This document shows, piece by piece, positions 20,046 to 28,573 of a stretch of 64,000 nucleotides of DNA. This stretch comes from Mixta theicola (GTDB lineage: Bacteria > Pseudomonadota > Gammaproteobacteria > Enterobacterales > Enterobacteriaceae): the NCBI RefSeq assembly GCF_002895925.1, contig NZ_NWUO01000004.1, positions 62,001 through 126,000 on the forward strand, written 5' to 3'. The notes under the pieces were generated by a model. The model was not told where the DNA came from and did not search any database. It was given only the letters and a program-made list of their open reading frames with translations. Both the position numbers and the translations under genes were made by a program. How positions within the stretch are numbered: the stretch's first letter is position 1; every line of letters begins with the position of its first letter.

Positions 20046-20407
20046 CTCTCTCGCCGGGCGTTCAGCCCGGCGTTTCGCGGCTCTCTTTTGACAGGCAGCT
20101 TATTGCCTGTCAGTCATATAGCCAGCGGCCTTTCGTTGAATCCCGTTTATGCCGCCAGCCTGATGCATCCATGCAGAAGGAAATACTAAGGTAGCGTTTT
20201 CCGGCAACCTTGCTCCCGGTCATGACTAAACAGACGATTTCTCTTGTGCTTCTTGTCCGCTGATACATGACTATCAACACGGGGAAGCCTGTCCATTATC
20301 ACAGCTGCGCTTGCCTGCCTGATATACGCTGTCGAATCTCTGGCAGCTTCAACTACAGTTAACGTTTTGCGCCGCTGTGCCTGGCGAATCAACACGGAGA
20401 GGAAACC
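20046..20407. other. aer-dhaK intergenic region with hairpin
   Basis: A CGCCGGGC-GTTCA-GCCCGGCG hairpin at 20052-20072 followed by TTT is the likely aer terminator. The rest (about 330 bases) shows no gene or recognisable operator and should contain the dhaK promoter. Confidence 0.55.
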
Positions 20408-22045
20408 ATGAGTCAGTTTTTCATGAACGAAAAAAGCGAACTGGTGAACGAAGCGATTGAAGGCGCGTTAATCACCACGCCGTTTCATAACCTGAGCCAG
20501 CTTGATGCCGGAGAGGGCATTCGCGTGGTGGTGCGCAACGACTGGGATAAGCGCAGCGTGGCGTTAATTTCCGGCGGCGGCTCCGGGCATGAGCCAGCGC
20601 ACGTGGGCTTTGTGGGCAAAGGTATGCTGACCGCCGCCGTTTGCGGCGATGTTTTCGCGTCGCCCAGCGTCGATGCGGTGCTCAGCGCCATTATCAACGT
20701 GACCGGCGAGGCGGGCTGCTTGCTGATCGTGAAAAACTATACCGGCGACCGGCTGAATTTCGGCCTGGCGGCGGAGAAGGCGCGCGCGCTGGGCTACAGG
20801 GTAGAGTTGGCGATCGTGCAAGACGATATTGCTCTGCCGGAAAACCCGCAGCCGCGCGGCCTGGCCGGAACCGTGTTGATTCATAAGCTGGCCGGTTACT
20901 ATGCCGAACAGGGCGCTTCGCTGGAAGAGGTAACGCAGCGCGCCCGGCAGGCCATCGCGGATACCGCCAGTATTGGCCTGGCGTTTGCCACCTGCCATAT
21001 TCCCGGCGAGCCGCAGGATAACCGCGTGGCGGAAGGGGAAAGCGAACTGGGGATGGGCATTCACGGCGAGCCGGGCGTGACTACGTTAAAAACGCAGAAC
21101 AGTCGTGAAATTGTGCAGAACATGGCGGAAAAGCTGGCGGAAAAAGTGCCGGAAGGTAAACAGGCGCTGCTGCTGATTAATAATCTCGGCGGCTTTTCCA
21201 TGCTGGAGCTGGGCGTGCTGGCGCGGGAAGCGTTGCGTTCGCCGTTGGCAAAACGGCTGAGTCACCTGATTGGCCCGGCGACCCTGGTCAGTTCGCTGGA
21301 TATGAAAGGTTTTTCCCTGACTACGCTGCTGCTGGATGATGAACGGCTGCGTGCGCTGCAGGCACCGGTAGAAGCCAGCGGCTGGCAGCCGGTACAGCAG
21401 CCGATTGCGCCGGTAACGGTAGAAGGCGAAGAGATTAAGCGCCCGCCGCAGGCACAGCCTTCGGAAAACGCCGCAGTACAGCGCGTGGTGGACAAAGTGT
21501 GTCAAACTCTGGTGGATCTCGAAAGCGAGCTGAATAAGCTGGATGCCAAAGTGGGCGATGGCGACACAGGCTCGACCTTCGCGGCAGGCGCGCGCAAGAT
21601 TTTGCAGGGCAGCCAGCAAAAAGCATTGCCCTTTAATGAACCTGCGCGTTTGCTGACGCTGGTTGGCGAACAGCTGGCGGTGGTGATGGGCGGCTCCAGC
21701 GGCGTACTGATGTCGATTATGTTTACCGCCGCCGGACAGCAGCTGGAGGAGGGCAAACCTCTGCCGCAGGCGCTGATGGCCGGGCTGGAGCGCATGAAAC
21801 ATTACGGCGGCGCGCGCATCGGCGATCGGACGCTAATTGATGCGCTGGAACCGGCGCTGCAGGCGCTGGTAGAAGGGAAAGGGCTGAATGAGGCCGCCGT
21901 CGCCGCGCATAAGGGCGCTGAGGCGACGGCCAGCATGAGCGCTGCGAAAGCGGGCCGTTCTTCCTATCTGAATCAGGATAGCCTGAACGGCATTAAGGAC
22001 CCAGGCGCTTACGCCGTTGAGCGCGTGTTCGGCGCGCTTAAATAA
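20408..22045 (+). CDS. dhaK: Single-chain ATP-dependent dihydroxyacetone kinase
   Basis: 545 residues fusing a DhaK domain (about 1-330) and a DhaL domain (about 355-540), the Citrobacter-type enzyme that phosphorylates dihydroxyacetone directly with ATP rather than through the PTS as in E. coli. The DhaK half shows ISGGGSGHEPAHVGFVG and H219 in GIHGEPG, the residue that covalently binds the substrate carbonyl. The DhaL half shows the KVGDGDTGST motif, whose aspartates hold magnesium-ATP. No glycerol dehydrogenase is adjacent. The end overlaps the convergent HTH gene by 8 bases. Confidence 0.93.
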   Translation: MSQFFMNEKSELVNEAIEGALITTPFHNLSQLDAGEGIRVVVRNDWDKRSVALISGGGSGHEPAHVGFVGKGMLTAAVCGDVFASPSVDAVLSAIINVTGEAGCLLIVKNYTGDRLNFGLAAEKARALGYRVELAIVQDDIALPENPQPRGLAGTVLIHKLAGYYAEQGASLEEVTQRARQAIADTASIGLAFATCHIPGEPQDNRVAEGESELGMGIHGEPGVTTLKTQNSREIVQNMAEKLAEKVPEGKQALLLINNLGGFSMLELGVLAREALRSPLAKRLSHLIGPATLVSSLDMKGFSLTTLLLDDERLRALQAPVEASGWQPVQQPIAPVTVEGEEIKRPPQAQPSENAAVQRVVDKVCQTLVDLESELNKLDAKVGDGDTGSTFAAGARKILQGSQQKALPFNEPARLLTLVGEQLAVVMGGSSGVLMSIMFTAAGQQLEEGKPLPQALMAGLERMKHYGGARIGDRTLIDALEPALQALVEGKGLNEAAVAAHKGAEATASMSAAKAGRSSYLNQDSLNGIKDPGAYAVERVFGALK

Positions 22046-22592
22046 CGCTGCGTGGTTCTTCGGCGCTGTCTGCCAGGCGCGCCGCCAGCTGGGTCACATA
22101 CTGGCGCTGCGGCGTTGCTCGTAGCGCCAGCGCCAGATTAATGTTTTCCATTATCTGGGCATTTTCTGCCAGTTCAGCGCTGAGCTTACCGTTTTCGTAC
22201 AGCCAGCGCGCGACGCTCGCCCAACGCCACAGCGGTGAAGAGCCGGTAAGCCGCTGTACCGGTGCCGGAAAGGTGCCCGGCCCGCGCGTGCCATCTTTTA
22301 GCATCGCAACTGCCTGACGTGAGAGCTGGCTGCGCTGTGCGATATCGCTCAGGCCAAGCAGCGTGGCATCAACAGACGCGACGCGCGCCGGTAACGCGCT
22401 GCTTTCAATGTTAGCGATGGCGCTCAGCACCGCCTGTTCAAAGCTGTTGCTTTCGCGATCGAATTCCAGATAAACCGTATTGCCGTAAAAACAGAGCAGG
22501 GCATCATCGCAGCCGCATTCAAATAGCGCATCTTCCAGCCCTGGCGTATGGGCATTAACGCCGCCAAGCGTGAGCGTAAAGTGATAAACCAT
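22038..22592 (-). CDS. HTH DNA-binding protein, putative antitoxin of a two-gene pair
   Basis: 184 residues. The N-terminal half is mixed alpha/beta (GVNAHTPGLEDALFECGCDDALLCF). It is followed by a predicted helix-turn-helix at about 97-120 (LLGLSDIAQRSQLSRQAVAML) and a C-terminal helical stretch. Its start codon overlaps the stop of the preceding 80-residue gene as TGATG, so the two are coupled. Small gene first, HTH gene second, and an operator-bearing promoter in front are features of type II toxin-antitoxin modules such as HicAB. I know of no characterised homologue. The antitoxin role is inferred from arrangement and the DNA-binding motif. Confidence 0.6.
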   Translation of the reverse strand: MVYHFTLTLGGVNAHTPGLEDALFECGCDDALLCFYGNTVYLEFDRESNSFEQAVLSAIANIESSALPARVASVDATLLGLSDIAQRSQLSRQAVAMLKDGTRGPGTFPAPVQRLTGSSPLWRWASVARWLYENGKLSAELAENAQIMENINLALALRATPQRQYVTQLAARLADSAEEPRSVI

Positions 22593-22834
22593 CAGTTCCT
22601 CCTGATGTGGGGCGAAACATCAACCGCACAGCTGTTTACCTTACGGCGGATTTGCTGCGCATGATGTTCAGGAACGCGCGGCGTAGACCAAATGCTGATT
22701 TGATGTTCGCTATGTTCGGGCATTGCGCAGGTCAGTCGTCCAAACGCATGCCCTCTGGAAGGGCGAAAATACCAGCCGCACAGCAAGGCATACTCAATCG
22801 CAGCCTGAACATGTTTATTGGGATGCTTTTTCAT
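22592..22834 (-). CDS. Small HicA-like protein, putative toxin of the pair
   Basis: 80 residues. It opens MKKHPNKHVQAAIEYALLCG, then GHAFGRLTC with His29, then SIWSTPRVPEHHAQQIRRKV. The pattern helix, strand with a single His, strand, and C-terminal helix is reminiscent of the small double-stranded-RNA-binding-like fold of HicA toxins, though the canonical HicA GSHH motif is absent. AGGA stands 6 bases before the ATG at 22834. Expression should come from the TTGACA/TACATT promoter just upstream. Function is not established. Alternatives are a small RNA-binding regulator. Confidence 0.55.
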   Translation of the reverse strand: MKKHPNKHVQAAIEYALLCGWYFRPSRGHAFGRLTCAMPEHSEHQISIWSTPRVPEHHAQQIRRKVNSCAVDVSPHIRRN

Positions 22835-22855
22835 TATCCATCCTGGACAGGGGGT

Positions 22856-22893
22856 AATGTACCGCTGATGTTGACGATTGTCAACATCAGCGG
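22856..22893 (-). promoter_or_regulatory. Promoter overlapped by a perfect inverted repeat
   Basis: On the minus strand TTGACA (22879-22884) and TACATT (22856-22861) are separated by exactly 17 bases. A perfect inverted repeat with 14-base arms (22862-22875 and 22880-22893, 4-base centre) covers the -35 box and the whole spacer. This is an excellent candidate autoregulatory operator of the downstream pair. Confidence 0.8.
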
Positions 22894-22997
22894 CTCCTGA
22901 GCTATCTTTAAACAGTTACTGGCTGAATAACAGTCAACGAAGAGTAAATAAGGGCCTATTTATAAATTCTGCGTACCGGCTCGTGGAGCTGTTGCAA

Positions 22998-24224
22998 CTA
23001 CTCCGTCAGCTTTGCAGGTATTGCTTCATCGGCAATAATGCGCTCAAAGCTGCGCAGTCGTTTATAAATTGACATCAGCGATACCAGCGTTGACCAGGAG
23101 GTAATCAAATACTGGAAGGAAGCGCGCACCTGATCGAAAACATTGGTGATCTGCTGAAGCAAACCCAGCGTCAGGGTTCCGGCAATAATCGCCGGAAACA
23201 GGATAAACATCCCGAAAACGTTATCGATCTGCAGATAAAGAATGCGGGTGACGTTGAAATAAAGGTAATGAAACCACAGGCGGAAATAGTTATGGCGCAC
23301 CCGGCTAAACAGTGCGTTTACCGTGGCTGGCGCGGCGCGCTGAGGATCGTCTTCTCCGTAAACCAGTTCTTTACGCCAGGCGGCCTCCACCCGTTGGTTA
23401 CGGAATTCCAGCCCCGGCAGCTTAATGCCGACCAGCGCCAGCAGCGCGGTGCCAAACAGCGACCACAGCAGCGCCGCCAACACCAGTCCGTACGGCATGG
23501 CGCCCAGCAGCGGCACGCTCTTAACGTGCTTCGACAGCGTTGCCAGCACCGGCAAAAACGCTACCAGCGTCATAATTGCCTGAATCAGGCCGACGCCCCA
23601 CTCTTCCAGCGTGCTGGAAAAACGCATCGTGTCATCCTGCACGCGCTGCGCGGCGCCCTCAACATTGCGCAGCTGCGACCAGTGCGCCATATACCGGTTG
23701 TTCATCGCCGTGCGCCAGCGAAATACCCAGTGGCTGATAAAAAAAGCGTTAAGCACGCCGATGACCACCGCGATCAGCGCGATACTGAGGAAAGCGCCGA
23801 TCTGCTGATAAAAGGCCGCGAGCGATACCGAGCCCGCCTTGCTAAGGGCGCGCTGGACCAAATCGTAAAATGGTCCGTACCAGGCATTAATCGCTACGCC
23901 AACCTGCACATCAAACCAGGTCATAAACAGAATCAGCGCCGAACCCAGCACCGACCAGCGCTGCCACGGATGCGGGCTAAAGATAAACCAGCCTGCGGCA
24001 AACAGCGCCGTCATTAGCGCGAAATAGAGATAAAACCACAGCTCGCCAGGCTGAACAAAGCGCCAGGCGTTATCCGGCAGCGGCTGTCCGGCATAAGCGG
24101 CGAACACCGCCAGGTGAAACACCAGCTGTCTGGCCTCGGTAAACCAGAAAACTATCGCTGCCAGGCTGAACAGCGCCGCCGTGCTGAAAAACAGAGCGGG
24201 TCGGGGGAAAAAGGAACTAAACAT
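22998..24224 (-). CDS. sbmA: SbmA-type peptide antibiotic transporter
   Basis: 408 residues from the ATG at 24224 (GGAG 6 bases upstream; the GTG two codons earlier is less well placed). It is a proton-driven inner-membrane importer (SbmA/BacA family) that takes up proline-rich antimicrobial peptides, microcins B17 and J25, bleomycin and similar compounds. About eight membrane segments are present. The conserved core TWFDVQVGVAINAWYGPFYD, VFRWRTAMN, RVQDDTMRFSSTLE and PGLEFRNQRVEAAWRKELVYGEDD matches E. coli SbmA throughout. It is a single gene; the closest neighbours are unrelated. Confidence 0.93.
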   Translation of the reverse strand: MFSSFFPRPALFFSTAALFSLAAIVFWFTEARQLVFHLAVFAAYAGQPLPDNAWRFVQPGELWFYLYFALMTALFAAGWFIFSPHPWQRWSVLGSALILFMTWFDVQVGVAINAWYGPFYDLVQRALSKAGSVSLAAFYQQIGAFLSIALIAVVIGVLNAFFISHWVFRWRTAMNNRYMAHWSQLRNVEGAAQRVQDDTMRFSSTLEEWGVGLIQAIMTLVAFLPVLATLSKHVKSVPLLGAMPYGLVLAALLWSLFGTALLALVGIKLPGLEFRNQRVEAAWRKELVYGEDDPQRAAPATVNALFSRVRHNYFRLWFHYLYFNVTRILYLQIDNVFGMFILFPAIIAGTLTLGLLQQITNVFDQVRASFQYLITSWSTLVSLMSIYKRLRSFERIIADEAIPAKLTE

Positions 24225-24421
24225 AAGCACTCCACGGTAAGGATCGCTCTGTTATAGCCTGCGCGGTGTTAATAGTCTGTGGGGGGTTGTGACCAGCCGT
24301 TACAGCGCGCTTTTACTTAACGCGGCGACGGGCGGAATATGTCAGCTTAATGTTAAAAAAATTGTGGCTTTTTGTTTGCTGAAGCTAAATCTTTTACAAA
24401 ATAGCTGTTACAATGCGCGCC

Positions 24422-24439
24422 TTTGTTACCGGTAACAAA
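24422..24439. promoter_or_regulatory. GntR-type operator before gluconate dehydrogenase
   Basis: TTTGTTACCGGTAACAAA is a perfect 18-base palindrome with the core TGTTACCGGTAACA-like pattern of the enterobacterial GntR operator (consensus ATGTTACCGGTAACAT). It lies about 97 bases before the first gene of the gluconate dehydrogenase operon, predicting induction by gluconate. Confidence 0.8.
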
Positions 24440-24535
24440 TGGGTTGCTGCCGGAAAAGCCCTGCAATTATTAATAATAAAAATAACAATCAGGATTAACA
24501 GTTGCGCCGTCAACGACGAGCGCTAAGGCAATGTC

Positions 24536-25276
24536 ATGTCGCAAAATAAAACGAGTACTTCAAGGAGAGATTTTCTCCTTAAAACCATCACCCTGGCACC
24601 TGCCGTGGCGATGGGCACCACCGGGATTGCATCATTTGGACTCAGCAATAGCGCGCAGGCCACCGATAGCGCGACGCCAGTCGGGCCGCAAACCGCCCGC
24701 GATTATCAGCCCGTCTGGTTTTCCGCCGAGGAGTTTGCCTTTATCAAGGCGGCCGTCGCCCGGCTGATCCCGGCTGACGAACGCGGCCCTGGCGCGCTGG
24801 AAGCTGGCGCGCCGGAATTTATCGATCGTCAGATGAATACGCCGTACGCCACCGGCAACAACTGGTATATGCAGGGACCGTTCGATCCTGATGCGCCGAA
24901 AGAGCTGGGCTATCAGCTGCCGCTGGTGCCGCAGCAAATTTATCGTCTTGGCATTGCGGAAGCGGACGCCTGGGCGAAACAGCAGCATGGCAAAGCCTTT
25001 GCCGCGTTGACTTCAGCACAGCAGGACGCGCTGCTGGGCGACTTTGAAAGCAACAAGGCCAGCTTTAAACAGCTGCCGGCTAAAGTTTTCTTTGCTTATC
25101 TTCTGCAAAACACCCGCGAAGGCTTTTTCAGCGATCCGCTGCACGGCGGCAATCAGCACATGGTGGGCTGGAAGCTGATCGGCTTCCCCGGCGCACGCGC
25201 TGATTTTATGGACTGGGTGGAGCGCGGCGAGCGTTATCCCTTCCCGGCGGTATCGATTCGTGGAGAAAGAGCATAA
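24536..25276 (+). CDS. Gluconate 2-dehydrogenase gamma subunit
   Basis: 246 residues of the gluconate 2-dehydrogenase subunit 3 family. The twin-arginine signal contains SRRDFLLK with Arg10-Arg11, so the folded complex is exported by Tat to the periplasmic face of the inner membrane, and this small subunit carries the FAD subunit along. The mature part has the family stretch [20 protein letters not shown]. The start at 24536 is used rather than an ATG 5 bases earlier in another frame. It is the first gene of a three-gene operon (2-base spacing to the next), preceded by a GntR-type palindrome. Confidence 0.9.
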   Translation: MSQNKTSTSRRDFLLKTITLAPAVAMGTTGIASFGLSNSAQATDSATPVGPQTARDYQPVWFSAEEFAFIKAAVARLIPADERGPGALEAGAPEFIDRQMNTPYATGNNWYMQGPFDPDAPKELGYQLPLVPQQIYRLGIAEADAWAKQQHGKAFAALTSAQQDALLGDFESNKASFKQLPAKVFFAYLLQNTREGFFSDPLHGGNQHMVGWKLIGFPGARADFMDWVERGERYPFPAVSIRGERA

Positions 25277-25278
25277 GC

Positions 25279-27060
25279 ATGGCAAACCAGATGAAAAAAG
25301 TAGACGCGGTGATTGTCGGCTTCGGCTGGGCCGGGTCGATTATGGCGAAAGAGCTAACGGAAGCGGGACTGCAGGTGGTGGCGCTGGAGCGCGGCCCGCA
25401 TCGCGACACCTATCCGGACGGCGCCTATCCGCAGGTGATTGATGAGCTCACCTATAACGTACGCAAAAAACTGTTCCAGGATCTGTCGAAAAGCACCCTG
25501 ACCATTCGGCACAATCCTTCCCAGACCGCGCAGCCCTATCGTCAGCTGGCGGCGTTTTTACCCGGCACCGGCACCGGCGGCGCGGGCCTGCACTGGTCCG
25601 GCGTTCATTTCCGTGTCGATCCGACTGAGCTGCGGATGCGCAGCCATTATGAAGAGCGTTACGGCAAGAACTTTATTCCGGCAGGGATGACGATTCAGGA
25701 CTTCGGCGTAAGCTACGACGAACTGGAGCCGTTCTTCGACAAGGCGGAAAAGGTATTCGGTACTTCTGGCTCGGCCTGGAGTATCAAAGGCAAAGTCGTG
25801 GGGCAGGGCCGTGGCAACCCGTTTGCGCCCGATCGCTCGGATAATTTCCCGCTGCCGCCGCAGAAGCGGACTTATTCCGCGCAGCTGTTTGCTAAAGCGG
25901 CGGAATCGGTAGGCTATCACCCTTACGATCTGCCGTCGGCGAACACCTCCGGGCCTTACACCAATACCTATGGCGCGCAGATGGGCCCGTGCAATTTCTG
26001 CGGCTACTGCAGCGGCTACGCCTGCTACATGTATTCCAAGGCCTCGCCGAACGTCAATATCTGGCCGGCGCTGCGCCAGGAACCGAAGTTTGAGCTGCGC
26101 GACAACTCGTATGTGCTGCGCGTTAACCTCACCGACGATAAAAAGCGCGCCACCGGCGTGACCTACGTTGATGCGCAGGGTCGCCAGATTGAGCAGCCGG
26201 CGGATCTGGTGATCCTCTCCGCCTTCCAGTTCCACAACGTGCATCTGATGCTGCTTTCCGGCATCGGTAAGCCTTACAACCCGGTCACCAACGAAGGCGT
26301 GGTGGGACGTAACTTTGCCTATCAAAATATCTCCACCATTAAGGCATTCTTCGGCAAAGACGTGCACACCAATAACTTTATCGGTGCGGGCGGCGCGGGC
26401 GTGGGCGTGGACGATTTCAACGCCGATAACTTCGACCACGGCAAATATGGCTTTGTCGGCGGCTCGCCTTTCTGGGTTAACCAGGCGGGCGTGAAGCCGA
26501 TTTCCGGCCTGCCGGTACCGCCGGGTACGCCGGGCTGGGGCAGCAAGTGGAAAGCGGCGGTTGCCGATCACTATACGCACCATGTTTCTATGGATGCGCA
26601 CGGTGCGCACCAGTCTTACCGCGCCAACTATCTTGACCTCGATCCGAACTATAAGGATATCTTTGGTCAGCCGCTGCTGCGCATGACGTTTGACTGGCAG
26701 GACAACGACATCAAGATGTCGCAGTTTATGCACGGTAAAATGCGCAAAATTGCCGAAGCGATGAATCCGAAAGAGATTATCGGCGCGCCGAAAATGCAGG
26801 ATTCCCATTTCGACACCACGGTTTATCAGACCACGCATATGAACGGCGGCGCCATCATGGGTGAAGATCCGCAAACCAGCGCGGTGAACCGTTATCTGCA
26901 AAGCTGGGATGTGCCGAACGTTTTCGTGCCGGGCGCGTCCGCTTTCCCGCAGGGGCTGGGCTATAACCCAACCGGTATGGTCGCAGCGCTGACTTACTGG
27001 TCGGCGAAGGCGATTCGTGAACAGTATCTGAAAAACCCCGGACCGCTGGTACAGGCATAA
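25279..27060 (+). CDS. Gluconate dehydrogenase FAD (GMC) subunit
   Basis: 593-residue GMC-type oxidoreductase. The N-terminal dinucleotide fold reads IVGFGWAGSIMAKEL, then GTGTGGAGLHWSG. A cysteine-rich segment GPCNFCGYCSGYAC near residue 240 is likely to bind an iron-sulfur cluster, as in other Erwiniaceae/Gluconobacter enzymes. The C-terminal GMC motif region includes THMNGGAIMG and PGASAFPQGLGYNPTGMVAAL. It oxidises gluconate to 2-ketogluconate in the periplasm and passes electrons to the cytochrome subunit. A 2-ketogluconate dehydrogenase would look very similar, so the exact substrate is not certain. Confidence 0.9.
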   Translation: MANQMKKVDAVIVGFGWAGSIMAKELTEAGLQVVALERGPHRDTYPDGAYPQVIDELTYNVRKKLFQDLSKSTLTIRHNPSQTAQPYRQLAAFLPGTGTGGAGLHWSGVHFRVDPTELRMRSHYEERYGKNFIPAGMTIQDFGVSYDELEPFFDKAEKVFGTSGSAWSIKGKVVGQGRGNPFAPDRSDNFPLPPQKRTYSAQLFAKAAESVGYHPYDLPSANTSGPYTNTYGAQMGPCNFCGYCSGYACYMYSKASPNVNIWPALRQEPKFELRDNSYVLRVNLTDDKKRATGVTYVDAQGRQIEQPADLVILSAFQFHNVHLMLLSGIGKPYNPVTNEGVVGRNFAYQNISTIKAFFGKDVHTNNFIGAGGAGVGVDDFNADNFDHGKYGFVGGSPFWVNQAGVKPISGLPVPPGTPGWGSKWKAAVADHYTHHVSMDAHGAHQSYRANYLDLDPNYKDIFGQPLLRMTFDWQDNDIKMSQFMHGKMRKIAEAMNPKEIIGAPKMQDSHFDTTVYQTTHMNGGAIMGEDPQTSAVNRYLQSWDVPNVFVPGASAFPQGLGYNPTGMVAALTYWSAKAIREQYLKNPGPLVQA

Positions 27061-27071
27061 GGATGATGGCG

Positions 27072-28397
27072 ATGAAAAAGGTATTACTGGCGCTGTGCCT
27101 GGCGGCGTCCGCCACTGGCGCTCTGGCGGCTGATAACCAGGGCGGCGATTTGATTAAGCGCGGTGAGTATCTGGCGCGTGCGGGCGACTGCGTCGCCTGT
27201 CACACCAGCAAGGATGGCAAGCCGTTTGCCGGCGGCCTGCCGATGGCAACGCCGATTGGCACTATCTATTCCACCAATATTACGCCAGATAAAGAAACCG
27301 GTATCGGCGACTACAGCTATGACGACTTCCAGAAGGCGGTACGTCACGGCATCGCGAAAAATGGCGATACGCTTTATCCGGCCATGCCTTATCCCTCTTA
27401 CGCGGTGGTGAGCGATGAGGATATGCAGGCGCTTTACGCTTACTTTATGCACGGCGTGGCACCGGTCGCGCAGCAGAATAAAGAGAGCGATATTCCCTGG
27501 CCGCTGTCGATGCGCTGGCCGCTGTCCATCTGGCGCAATATTTTCGCGCCGGACGTGAAGGCGTTCCAGCCCAAAGCGGGCGAGGATAGAGAGCTGGCGC
27601 GCGGTCGTTATCTGGTAGAGGGTTTGGGCCACTGCGGCGCCTGCCACACGCCTCGCAGCATTACCATGCAGGAAAAAGCGCTGAGCGATGCGAAAGGCAG
27701 CGATTATCTTGCCGGCAGCAACGCGCCGATTGACGGCTGGACCGCCAGCAACCTGCGCGGTGATAACCGTGACGGTTTAGGACGCTGGAGCGAGGACGAT
27801 CTGGTGCAGTTCCTGCGTACCGGACGTAACGACGACACGGCAGCCTTTGGCGGCATGACGGAAGTGGTAGAGCACAGTCTGCAGCACCTGAGCGATGAGG
27901 ATATAAAGGCGATAGCGCGCTATCTGAAATCGCTGGGCGCAAAAGATCCGTCTCAGACCGGCTTCCAGCCGGATGACGCGGTAGCGCAGGCGCTGTGGAA
28001 AGGCGATGACAGCAAAGCGGGCGCGGCGGAATATGTCGATAGCTGCGCCGCCTGTCACCGTACCGATGGCCTTGGCTATAAGCGCTTTTTCCCGGCGCTG
28101 CGCGGCAATCCGGTAGTGCTGGCGGACGATCCGACGTCGCTTATTCATATCGTACTGACCGGCAGCACCTTGCCGGGCGTCCAGGGCGCGCCAAGTGCGG
28201 TAGTGATGCCGGGCTTTGGCTGGCGTCTGAACGATAAGCAGGTGGCCGACGTGGTGAACTTTATTCGCACCAGCTGGGGCAACCAGGCCGCGAAGCCGGT
28301 CACCGCGCACGACGTGGCCGATGTGCGTAAAGAATCGTTCGTGTCCGGGCAGCAGGGCAATATCGATATTGAAAAGCTGACACCTGCTACCCCTTAG
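27072..28397 (+). CDS. Gluconate dehydrogenase cytochrome c subunit (three haems)
   Basis: 441 residues from the ATG at 27072, chosen because AAGGA lies 9 bases upstream and the protein then begins with a compact Sec signal (MKKVLLALCL, cleavage after ALA). ATGs at 27063 and 27066 are alternatives. Three CxxCH haem c sites are at C40-H44, C188-H192 and C325-H329. The membrane-attached cytochrome passes electrons from the FAD subunit to ubiquinone. It starts 11 bases after the FAD subunit and ends the operon. Confidence 0.92.
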   Translation: MKKVLLALCLAASATGALAADNQGGDLIKRGEYLARAGDCVACHTSKDGKPFAGGLPMATPIGTIYSTNITPDKETGIGDYSYDDFQKAVRHGIAKNGDTLYPAMPYPSYAVVSDEDMQALYAYFMHGVAPVAQQNKESDIPWPLSMRWPLSIWRNIFAPDVKAFQPKAGEDRELARGRYLVEGLGHCGACHTPRSITMQEKALSDAKGSDYLAGSNAPIDGWTASNLRGDNRDGLGRWSEDDLVQFLRTGRNDDTAAFGGMTEVVEHSLQHLSDEDIKAIARYLKSLGAKDPSQTGFQPDDAVAQALWKGDDSKAGAAEYVDSCAACHRTDGLGYKRFFPALRGNPVVLADDPTSLIHIVLTGSTLPGVQGAPSAVVMPGFGWRLNDKQVADVVNFIRTSWGNQAAKPVTAHDVADVRKESFVSGQQGNIDIEKLTPATP

Positions 28398-28426
28398 GCC
28401 GCAGCGCGGCATCTTCTGAATAGCTG

Positions 28427-28457
28427 AAAGGGTTGTCTGCGGACAACCCTTTTTTTA
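28427..28457 (+). terminator. Gluconate dehydrogenase operon terminator
   Basis: AAAGGGTTGTC-TGCG-GACAACCCTTT hairpin running into seven T residues. Confidence 0.93.
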
Positions 28458-28573
28458 TAGCTAGCTTTCGCCAACTCCCTTTTGGTTAAAAATATATTAA
28501 TCGCTTCTCATTGTGCCGATTGCGGCTCAATGTTAGAGATAATGCCTCTGGGAAAACCTTATATGGAGAAATG

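Noticed and set aside
25558..26901. 447-residue minus-strand open frame
   Set aside because: It lies wholly inside the gluconate dehydrogenase FAD subunit gene and is a by-product of GC-rich codon use; composition is His/Arg-rich and matches no family.
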